Source of the DNA: UBA2093 sp049454855
GTDB lineage: Bacteria; Actinomycetota; Acidimicrobiia; Acidimicrobiales; Ilumatobacteraceae
Direction of reading: 5' to 3'
Length of the DNA stretch: 11,567 bases
Assembly (NCBI GenBank): GCA_049454855.1
Contig: JBMUAQ010000066.1
Span: 1-11,567 of the forward strand
The notes beneath the pieces are model-generated. The model made no database searches, was not told the DNA's origin, and worked only from the letters and a program-made list of their open reading frames with translations. The position numbers were made by a program, and so were the translations under genes. Shown one piece after another: positions 6,180 through 11,567 of this stretch (the first letter of the stretch is position 1; every line of letters starts with the position of its first letter).

Positions 6180-6749
6180 ATGTCGAACGAACTCATTCTT
6201 GATTCCCTGCGGCGCAGGTTCCGCGCGATGTTCTCGCTGTACGAGGAGTGTCTGGAGACCACCACGCTCGAACAGGTGAACACCCACCTCGGGGAGAACG
6301 TGATGCCGATGGCCTTCTCGTTGTTCCACTACGTGAACATGCACGATGCGTCGTTCATGATCCTCTCCGGGGAGCCGTTCATCTGCAACGACGAATGGCT
6401 GGCGCGCATCGCACCTGCGATTCCCGACCACGGCAAGCACCGCACGCCCGACGAGATGCACGTGCAGCAGATCGGCGACCTGGAGGCGTTCCGCGAGTAC
6501 ATGGGGCTCGTGTTCGCCCGCACCGAGACCTGGCTGGCGACACTCGACCCCGCTGAGCTCGACCGCGTGCTGCTGACCCGGCCGTTCGGGCCCGCGGTGG
6601 CGAGCACGTACTCGGCACGTGTGGCGGGGGAGCAGGGGCTCACCGTCCTCGACGGCATCGAGTGCTGGCTGTACCAGCACGGTCTGCGCCACATGGGCGA
6701 GATCGAGCACAGCCGGGCCTTCGTGGGTCTCACCGGCTTCACAAGCTGA
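6180..6749 (+). CDS. DinB-like (DUF664-type) four-helix protein, putative metal-dependent enzyme
   Basis: This 189-residue protein is predicted to be mostly helical and soluble. It follows the DinB/YfiT superfamily plan: a first helix ending in a histidine-bearing segment (FHYVNMHDASF, His50 and His55) and a late helix with YQHGLRHMGEIEHSRAFVGLTG (His167, His171, His177). The family usually binds one divalent metal through three histidines, here most plausibly His50 with His167 and His171. Members include thiol-dependent S-transferases that use mycothiol or bacillithiol, but many have no known activity, and no substrate can be named here. The start is ATG 6180, 15 bp after the YqeY stop; no strong ribosome site is visible. 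It converges on the tRNA-Arg gene 30 bp downstream. Confidence 0.72.
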   Translation: MSNELILDSLRRRFRAMFSLYEECLETTTLEQVNTHLGENVMPMAFSLFHYVNMHDASFMILSGEPFICNDEWLARIAPAIPDHGKHRTPDEMHVQQIGDLEAFREYMGLVFARTETWLATLDPAELDRVLLTRPFGPAVASTYSARVAGEQGLTVLDGIECWLYQHGLRHMGEIEHSRAFVGLTGFTS

Positions 6750-6779
6750 GCCGCTTCCCCGACGCGTGGGAGATTCCAC

Positions 6780-6855
6780 TGGCGCTCACGGCAGGACTTG
6801 AACCTGCGACCCCTTGCTCCGGAGGCAAGTGCTCTATCCGCTGAGCTACGTGAGC
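6780..6855 (-). tRNA. tRNA-Arg, anticodon CCG
   Basis: The full cloverleaf can be folded on the minus strand. The acceptor is GCTCACG pairing with CGTGAGC, with discriminator G and an encoded CCA (6780-6782). The D arm is GCTC/GAGC. The anticodon stem CTTGC/GCAAG has loop CTCCGGA, putting CCG at 6822-6820, which reads the Arg codon CGG. The T arm is GCAGG-TTCAAGT-CCTGC. All stems are fully paired. It stands back to back with argS, whose product charges this tRNA, 125 bp apart. Confidence 0.97.
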
Positions 6856-6881
6856 GTGACGCGCGTGCGCGCACAAGGGCA

Positions 6882-6887
6882 AGGCTA
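6882..6887 (-). promoter_or_regulatory. Possible -10 box for tRNA-Arg
   Basis: On the minus strand this reads TAGCCT (TANNNT), 26 nt before the mature tRNA 5' end. The precursor leader would be about 19 nt. No -35 match was identified. Confidence 0.33.
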
Positions 6888-6914
6888 GCCGTGCCGCGAA
6901 AGGAACCCGTCGGG

Positions 6915-6970
6915 GCACCGGCGGCAACGGCAGAAAGTGTCCCGTTGCCGCACCGGCGGCAACGGCAGAA
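6915..6970 (+). repeat. Two exact 21-bp direct repeats upstream of argS
   Basis: Positions 6915-6935 and 6950-6970 are identical over 21 bp (starting GCACCGGCGG and ending ACGGCAGAA), with a 35-bp period. The second copy ends 10 bp before the argS ATG and runs into CAGAAT. The 14 bp between carry CCGTTGCC, which pairs with the second copy. The function is unknown; candidates are a tandem regulator site or a short duplication. Confidence 0.9.
6942..6965 (+). promoter_or_regulatory. Stem-loop just upstream of argS
   Basis: CCGTTGCCG (6942-6950) and CGGCAACGG (6957-6965) form a perfect 9-bp stem with loop CACCGG. It ends 15 nt before the argS ATG. If transcription starts upstream it would be a leader hairpin close to the start codon. 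If the CAGAAT at 6966-6971 is the -10 box, it would instead be a DNA operator at the -35 side. It cannot be decided from sequence. Confidence 0.45.
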
Positions 6971-6980
6971 TGGGTGCCTC

Positions 6981-8714
6981 ATGGCCGACCCGTTCATCAC
7001 CGTCGCTCAGCGGCTCGCCCCGGCATTCACGTCGGTTGCGGGGGCGCCGGCCGATCCCGTGGTGCGACCGAGTGACCGCGCGGACGCCCAGGCGAACGGC
7101 GCACTACCGCTCGCCAAGTCGATGGGCCGCCAGCCGCGCGAGGTTGCACAGGCAGCACTCGATGCGGCCGGCGACCTTTCCGACATTCTCGAGTCCACCG
7201 AGATCGCCGGTCCGGGCTTCATCAACCTCGTGTTCGCGAGGTCATTCGTGACATCCGGGCTCGCGGGTCTCGCGTCGGATGACCGGCTCGGCGTGCGTCC
7301 TGCTGCTTCACCGCGCACGGTGACCGTCGACTATTCCGCTCCGAACGTGGCCAAGGAGATGCACGTCGGTCACCTCCGCAGCACTGTGATCGGCGACTCC
7401 ATCGTGCGGATGCTCATGTTCGTGGGGCACCGGGTGGTGCGCGAGAACCATGTGGGCGACTGGGGGACACCGTTCGGGATGCTGATCGAGCACCTCATCG
7501 ACCTCGGTGAGGAGGAGGCGGCCCACGAGCTGGGCGTCGGTGACCTCGATGGTTTCTACAAGGAGGCGCGCCGCAAGTTCGAGGCCGATGCGGCGTTCGC
7601 CGACCGTGCACGAAGCAGGGTGGTGATGCTGCAGCAGGGTGATGGCGAGACCCTCAGGCTGTGGCGCACGCTCGTGGCACTCAGCACCGGGTACTTCAAC
7701 AAGGTGTACAGACAGCTCGACGTTCTCCTCACCGACGACGACCTCGCGGGCGAGAGCATGTACAACGACCTGCTCGCACCGGTCGTGGAGCGACTGCGTG
7801 CAGCGGGTCTCCTCGTGGAGAGCGACGGTGCCGAGGTTGTCTTCCCGGACGGATTCACCAACCGTGACGGCGAGCCGCTTCCGCTCATCATCCGCAAGGG
7901 CGACGGCGGGTACAACTACGCAACAACCGACCTCGCGTGCGTCATCGACCGCGTCGAAAGGGTGGGGGCCGGCGCGATGCTGTACGTGGTGGGGTCACCC
8001 CAGGCACAGCACCTCCAGATGGTGGAGGCCGTCGCGAGGCGGGCAGGGTGGCTGGACGACGAGGTGGAGTTCCGTCACGTGGCGTTCGGCAGCGTTCTCG
8101 GGTCCGACCGCAAGATGCTGAAGAGCCGTGCCGGCGACACCGTGAAGCTGTCGTCCCTCCTCGACGAGGCGGTGGAGCGCGCATCCGCCGCCATCGCCGA
8201 GAAGAACCCCTCGATGCCGGCCGATCAGCGCGAGAGGGTTGCCCGCATGGTGGGCATCGGTTCGGTGAAGTACGCCGACCTGAGCGGAGACCGCATCAAG
8301 GACTACGTGTTCGACTGGGACCGCATGCTGTCGTTCGACGGCAACACCGCGCCCTATCTGCAGTACGCGCACGCCCGTATCTGCTCGATCTTCCGCCGTG
8401 CCGGAATCGAGCGCTCCTCCGTCCGCATGGCCGAGCCCGTGCTCGACGACCCGCGCGAGCGTGCGCTGGCCATCGCGCTGATGCGCTTCGACGGCGCGGT
8501 GTGGGATGCGCTCGACGGCTACCATCCGCACCGGCTGTGCGGTTATCTGTGGGACCTCGCCGGTGCCTTCACCTCCTTCTACGAGAACTGCCCGGTGCTG
8601 AGGGCAGACGACGAGCGCACGCGTGCGTCGCGCCTGCTGCTGTGCGATGTGACCGCCCGGGTGCTGGCGAAGGGTCTCGAACTTCTCGGCATCGGCGCAC
8701 CGGAGGAGATGTGA
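6981..8714 (+). CDS. argS: Arginyl-tRNA synthetase
   Basis: This class Ia synthetase attaches arginine to tRNA-Arg in the cytoplasm using ATP. Its 577 residues match the usual length. The N-terminal additional domain (about 1-110) with GPGFINLVFA precedes the catalytic core. The HIGH motif appears as HVGH (128-131) in APNVAKEMHVGHLRSTVIGDS. GDWGTPFGMLIEHL and the conserved YNYATTDLAC follow, then SPQAQHLQMV, and the KMSK-like loop KMLKSRAGDTVKL (about 378-390). The C-terminal anticodon-binding helical domain has APYLQYAHARICSIFR and ends GLELLGIGAPEEM, as in most bacterial ArgS. ATG 6981 is used because the family sequence begins there; no clear ribosome site is seen. The gene is divergent from a tRNA-Arg and overlaps lysA by GTGA. 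Confidence 0.97.
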   Translation: MADPFITVAQRLAPAFTSVAGAPADPVVRPSDRADAQANGALPLAKSMGRQPREVAQAALDAAGDLSDILESTEIAGPGFINLVFARSFVTSGLAGLASDDRLGVRPAASPRTVTVDYSAPNVAKEMHVGHLRSTVIGDSIVRMLMFVGHRVVRENHVGDWGTPFGMLIEHLIDLGEEEAAHELGVGDLDGFYKEARRKFEADAAFADRARSRVVMLQQGDGETLRLWRTLVALSTGYFNKVYRQLDVLLTDDDLAGESMYNDLLAPVVERLRAAGLLVESDGAEVVFPDGFTNRDGEPLPLIIRKGDGGYNYATTDLACVIDRVERVGAGAMLYVVGSPQAQHLQMVEAVARRAGWLDDEVEFRHVAFGSVLGSDRKMLKSRAGDTVKLSSLLDEAVERASAAIAEKNPSMPADQRERVARMVGIGSVKYADLSGDRIKDYVFDWDRMLSFDGNTAPYLQYAHARICSIFRRAGIERSSVRMAEPVLDDPRERALAIALMRFDGAVWDALDGYHPHRLCGYLWDLAGAFTSFYENCPVLRADDERTRASRLLLCDVTARVLAKGLELLGIGAPEEM

Positions 8715-9982
8715 GCCCGCTCCCCGCTCACCTCCTGCCCGACAACGCGCGCATCGTTGACGGGCGGCTCGAGATTGCCGGTGTCCCGGTGGAAGGCATG
8801 GCCGCCCGCTACGGCACGCCGCTGTACATCTACGACGAGGAGCACATCCGGGCGCGCTGCCGCGAGGCGGTCGCGGAGTTCGGCGAGGGAAGGGTGGTGT
8901 ACGCCACGAAGGCGTTCCTGTGCCGTCGCATGGCATCGCTCGTGCACCAGGAGGGCCTCATGCTGGATGTTGCCTCGGGCGGTGAGCTGCACACGGTTCT
9001 CGCCGCCCGTGTGCCCGCGTCGTCGTGTGTGCTGCACGGCAACAACAAGTCACTCGACGAGCTGCGGGCGGCGATCATTGCGGGTGTCGACCACATCGTG
9101 GTCGACAGCTTCGACGAGCTCGACCGCCTCGATGCGCTGCATGCGTCGGGTCTCCCGGCGCCGCGCGTGCACATACGCGTCACACCCGGTGTGCACGCGG
9201 AGACCCATGAGTTCGTGTCCACCGGGCAGGACGACTCCAAGTTCGGATTCAACCTGGCGAACGGCGATGCTGACCGTGCGGTGGAGCGCGCCCGGGCAGC
9301 CACCTCGGTGCGGCTGGTGGGTCTGCACTGCCACATCGGGTCCAACGTGCTGAATGCGTCGCTCTTCGTGCAGGCAAGCGAGGCGATGGTGGCGATGTCG
9401 GGGCGGTGCGGCCTTCCCGAGCTCACGCTCGGGGGCGGGCTCGGCGTTCCCTACGTGTCGGGCGACTCCGCTCCGACGATGAAGGAATGGGGTGCCGCCA
9501 TCCGTGCCGCAACTGCCGGCCTGCCCGAGGGCACCGTGGTGCGGGTGGAGCCCGGGCGCAGCATCGTGGCCACCGCCGGCATCACGGTGTACACGGTGGG
9601 CACCGTGAAGAGCATCCCGGGTGTGCGCGACTACGTCGCCGTCGACGGCGGGATGAGCGACAACATCCGGCCGATGCTCTACGGGAGTCGCTACGAGGTG
9701 TTCGACCCGCTGCGCACCGACGCGCCGCGCACCCACCGCGCCACGCTGGTGGGCAAGCACTGCGAGAGCGGGGACGTGCTGATCGAGGACGCCCTGCTGC
9801 CGGACGGGGTGAAGGTGGGCGACCTGCTCGTGGTGCCCGTCACCGGCGCCTACGGGCACTCCATGGCAAGCAACTACAACAGGGTCCCCCGGCCCGCAGT
9901 GGTGTTCGCTGACGAGGGCGACGCGGGGCTGGTGGTGCGCCGCGAGACGTACGAAGATATTGATTCGCGCGACGTGGGCTGA
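8711..9982 (+). CDS. lysA: Diaminopimelate decarboxylase
   Basis: This PLP enzyme makes L-lysine from meso-diaminopimelate, the last lysine step. It has 423 residues, a normal length. The N-terminal TIM-barrel region contains the PLP lysine Lys67 in VVYATKAF, then DVASGGEL, the HIGS motif in GLHCHIGSNV (about 204-213), GGGLGVPY (241-248) and EPGRS (280-284) for phosphate binding. The C-terminal beta domain has DGGMSDNIRPMLYGSRYE, the substrate-binding Cys351 in GKHCESGD, and GAYGHSMASNYN. The start is GTG 8711, with GGAGG 4 nt upstream, overlapping the argS stop, so translation is coupled. The argS-lysA pair is common in actinobacteria, where homoserine dehydrogenase often follows; here it does not. 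Confidence 0.96.
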   Translation: MSPLPAHLLPDNARIVDGRLEIAGVPVEGMAARYGTPLYIYDEEHIRARCREAVAEFGEGRVVYATKAFLCRRMASLVHQEGLMLDVASGGELHTVLAARVPASSCVLHGNNKSLDELRAAIIAGVDHIVVDSFDELDRLDALHASGLPAPRVHIRVTPGVHAETHEFVSTGQDDSKFGFNLANGDADRAVERARAATSVRLVGLHCHIGSNVLNASLFVQASEAMVAMSGRCGLPELTLGGGLGVPYVSGDSAPTMKEWGAAIRAATAGLPEGTVVRVEPGRSIVATAGITVYTVGTVKSIPGVRDYVAVDGGMSDNIRPMLYGSRYEVFDPLRTDAPRTHRATLVGKHCESGDVLIEDALLPDGVKVGDLLVVPVTGAYGHSMASNYNRVPRPAVVFADEGDAGLVVRRETYEDIDSRDVG

Positions 9983-10001
9983 CCCCGACGCACCCCGTCC
10001 G

Positions 10002-10007
10002 TAGGGT
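10002..10007 (+). promoter_or_regulatory. Possible -10 box for the zinc-ribbon gene
   Basis: TAGGGT matches TANNNT and would start transcription near 10015, giving a leader of about 36 nt that includes the GGAGG ribosome site at 10039-10043. The near-palindrome GTCCGAACGGAC (10018-10029) lies right at the predicted start of transcription. There is no clear -35. Confidence 0.3.
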
Positions 10008-10050
10008 TCCCCGTCAGGTCCGAACGGACACCGGATGCGGAGGTGCCGCC

Positions 10051-10251
10051 ATGTCAACCATCGAGTTCTGCCCCGAGTGCGGGGGTGTGGTGGTCGGGAC
10101 GGGAACCGACCTCCGCTGCACCTCGTGCGGCCTCACGTACGACGAGATGATCGACTCCATCGACCACGATGAGGATGACTTCCTCGAAGACGAGGACGCC
10201 GACCTCGACGACCTGGACGACGAGCTCGAGGGTTCCGACGGCGATTGGTAG
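10051..10251 (+). CDS. Small zinc-ribbon protein with a highly acidic tail
   Basis: This 66-residue protein has two cysteine knuckles, CPEC (7-10) and CTSC (23-26), 12 residues apart, in a pattern like the N-terminal zinc ribbon of archaeal/eukaryal RNA polymerase M/RPA12-type subunits (FCPECGG ... LRCTSCGL). Residues 31-66 are an acidic tail: about 21 of 36 residues are Asp or Glu, with no Lys or Arg. Such tails can mimic nucleic acid or bind basic proteins, but the role here is unknown. ATG 10051 has GGAGG 7 nt upstream, a clear ribosome site, supporting a real gene despite its size. It lies 68 bp after lysA and 45 bp before the SbcD-like gene. Confidence 0.8.
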   Translation: MSTIEFCPECGGVVVGTGTDLRCTSCGLTYDEMIDSIDHDEDDFLEDEDADLDDLDDELEGSDGDW

Positions 10252-10283
10252 CCGGGCCGGGTCAGTCCGGCACACCCCCCAAC

Positions 10284-10289
10284 TAATGT
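10284..10289 (+). promoter_or_regulatory. -10 box (TAATGT) for a leaderless SbcD-like gene
   Basis: TAATGT fits TANNNT and ends 7 nt before the GTG at 10297, so transcription would begin at the start codon. The surrounding DNA is GC-rich (a CCCCCC run precedes it), so the A/T-rich hexamer stands out. No ribosome site is visible before the GTG. Confidence 0.45.
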
Positions 10290-10296
10290 CCCGCAC

Positions 10297-11541
10297 GTGG
10301 CCCGTGCATTCTTTCTCCATGCTGCCGATCTGCACCTCGGCGCGCCCCTGAAGAGCCTCGGCTCGCGCATCGACCCGGCCAAGGCCGCCCACATCCGGGC
10401 CGAGGCCAAGCGCGTGTTCGACGACCTCGTCAACGTGGCCATCGAGCGGAAGGTCGAGTTCGTGGTGCTCGCCGGCGACGTCTACGACACCGCCGAGAAC
10501 GACCCCGTGGCCCAGTTGCGGGTGAACGCAGGGTTCCGCCGCCTGGACGAGGCCGGCATCCCCGTGTTCATGGTGCACGGCAACCACGACCCGCTCGGCA
10601 CCACGCAACGCGCGAACATCCGTGAGTTGCCCGGAAACGTCACCGTGTTCCCGCACGATTCGGTGTCAACCCATCAGGTGCCGCTCTCGAACGGCGTCAC
10701 GGTCACGGTGGCCGGCATCAGCTACCTCAAGGCCGAGGAACGCCGGCCGCTCGCGTCCATGTTCGACGGTCTCTCGGGGTCGCCGCTCGTCGGGGTGCTG
10801 CACACGAACGTCGGCGGTTCGCGCGAGCACGGTGACTACGCCCCGTGCACGTCGGCGGAACTCGATGCATCGCCGGTGAACTACTGGGCGCTCGGTCACA
10901 TCCATCTGCGCTCGGTCAACGGTCACGAGAACAAATGGTGGGTGTACCCGGGCAACCTGCAGGGACGCAGCACGAAGGCCAGCGAGTGCGGCCCGAAGGG
11001 CGTCATGATCGTCCCCGTCGACGAGGCCGGGAGAGTGCATGAACCTGAGTTCGTGCCGTGCGACCGCGCCCGCTTCGAGAGGGTGACCGTGCCGTGCGAG
11101 GGGTATGCCACGGTCGAGGATCTGGTCAACGGCGCGGCGTCGGTGGTTGCCGCGAAGGTGGAGGAGAACGGGAGCCGACCCAGCGTGGTCGTGGTGGAGC
11201 TCGCAGGTGCCACGTCGGTGCACGGCGCGTTCACGGTTGATGAACTGCTCGACTCTCTCTCCGAATCCTGCGAGGACTTCATCGGCCACGGTCAGGTGGT
11301 GAAGGTGGTCGTCCGCACCAGGAAATCGGTTAATCCCGATGAGGTGCGCCGGTCCAACTCCGTCGCCGCCGAGGCGATTCAGGTTCTCGACACGCGCCGG
11401 GCCGACAGTTCGGCCTCCGTCATCTCCGCCAGCGAGATGCCGCGCGATGTGAAGAAGTTCGTCGAGTCCGGGGCGGACCGCGACGACATCCTCGCCCGAG
11501 CGGAGCAGGTTCTGATCGACCGGCTGTGGGGTGGGCGATGA
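10297..11541 (+). CDS. SbcD/Mre11-like DNA exonuclease (YhaO-type metallophosphoesterase)
   Basis: This is a calcineurin-like phosphoesterase of the Mre11/SbcD group, which trims DNA ends with two Mn ions in repair. All core motifs are present: DLHLG (Asp11, His13), GDVYD (Asp61), GNHD (95-98), VLHT (His169) and GHIH (His201, His203). The N-terminal 220 residues are the nuclease domain. The rest is a less conserved capping or partner-binding region with Val-rich strands (264-345) and C-terminal helices. At 414 residues, with the YPGNLQGRS segment after GHIH, it looks closer to the YhaO-type branch than to canonical SbcD. GTG 10297 is favoured by family alignment and the -10-like box. It overlaps the next gene by ATGA, consistent with a nuclease-ATPase pair. 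Confidence 0.9.
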   Translation: MARAFFLHAADLHLGAPLKSLGSRIDPAKAAHIRAEAKRVFDDLVNVAIERKVEFVVLAGDVYDTAENDPVAQLRVNAGFRRLDEAGIPVFMVHGNHDPLGTTQRANIRELPGNVTVFPHDSVSTHQVPLSNGVTVTVAGISYLKAEERRPLASMFDGLSGSPLVGVLHTNVGGSREHGDYAPCTSAELDASPVNYWALGHIHLRSVNGHENKWWVYPGNLQGRSTKASECGPKGVMIVPVDEAGRVHEPEFVPCDRARFERVTVPCEGYATVEDLVNGAASVVAAKVEENGSRPSVVVVELAGATSVHGAFTVDELLDSLSESCEDFIGHGQVVKVVVRTRKSVNPDEVRRSNSVAAEAIQVLDTRRADSSASVISASEMPRDVKKFVESGADRDDILARAEQVLIDRLWGGR

Positions 11542-11567
11542 GCCGCCTTTCCGTTGATTCGGTGGCT
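11538..11567 (+). CDS. Start of the next gene, truncated; probably the SbcC/YhaN-like ATPase partner
   Basis: ATG 11538 overlaps the stop of the nuclease gene (ATGA) and opens ten codons, MSRLSVDSVA, before the window ends. The residues themselves do not identify it. The inference of an ABC/SMC-type ATPase rests only on the usual pairing of SbcD/YhaO-type nucleases with such a downstream gene and on the translational coupling. Confidence 0.5.
   Translation, partial: MSRLSVDSVA

Noticed and set aside
6915..6970. CRISPR-like repeats before argS
   Set aside because: There are only two copies and a 14-bp spacer that itself pairs with the repeat; no cas genes are present.
6798..6980. N-terminal extension of argS from ATG 6798
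   Set aside because: It would run through the tRNA gene antisense and add 61 residues unlike any ArgS; ATG 6981 matches the family start.
7937..8710. Long plus-strand open frame upstream of lysA, within argS
   Set aside because: It is simply the lysA frame staying open through argS in another frame; its translation is Arg/Gly-rich noise, and family similarity begins only after GTG 8711.

Overview
This is a high-GC bacterial window, apparently chromosomal. It reads like an actinobacterium, perhaps one of the Acidimicrobiia. The pointers are the strong G/C preference at third positions, frequent GTG starts, apparently leaderless genes, an acyl-CoA dehydrogenase, and the actinobacterial argS-lysA pairing. 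The taxonomic placement is inferred from style, not from a marker gene. I see no insertion sequence, phage gene, integrase, CRISPR array or rRNA.

Layout. Positions 1-539 hold the 3' end of an acyl-CoA dehydrogenase gene. It converges, across a long GC-rich hairpin, on an MFS drug-efflux-type transporter (minus strand, 562 to about 2085). Divergent from the transporter is a two-gene unit: an O6-alkylguanine-DNA alkyltransferase (ogt) overlapping by ATGA a small DoxX-like membrane protein (to 2994). Next come two minus-strand genes: a DUF2889 protein (3001-3648) and, upstream of it, a secreted protein with calcium-binding-type Asp repeats (3748-5610). Divergent from those is a plus-strand run of a GatB/YqeY-domain protein (5703-6164) and a DinB-like four-helix protein (6180-6749). 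A minus-strand tRNA-Arg(CCG) (6780-6855) stands back to back with argS (6981-8714), which overlaps lysA by GTGA (8711-9982). Then come a tiny zinc-ribbon protein with a very acidic tail (10051-10251), an SbcD/Mre11-like (YhaO-type) nuclease (10297-11541), and the first ten codons of an overlapping gene, probably its ATPase partner.

How they fit together. Most genes are housekeeping: arginine tRNA charging, lysine synthesis, repair of alkylated DNA, break processing and fatty-acid oxidation. The parts most worth a second look are regulatory or poorly known. These are the argS/tRNA-Arg divergent region with an exact 21-bp duplication and a 9-bp hairpin, the ogt/transporter divergent region with an inverted repeat over the probable -10 box, a recurrent pattern of -10-like hexamers 6-7 nt before GTG starts, the acidic zinc-ribbon microprotein, and the calcium-motif secreted protein. 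I did not find convincing evidence of a new multi-gene defence or mobile system.
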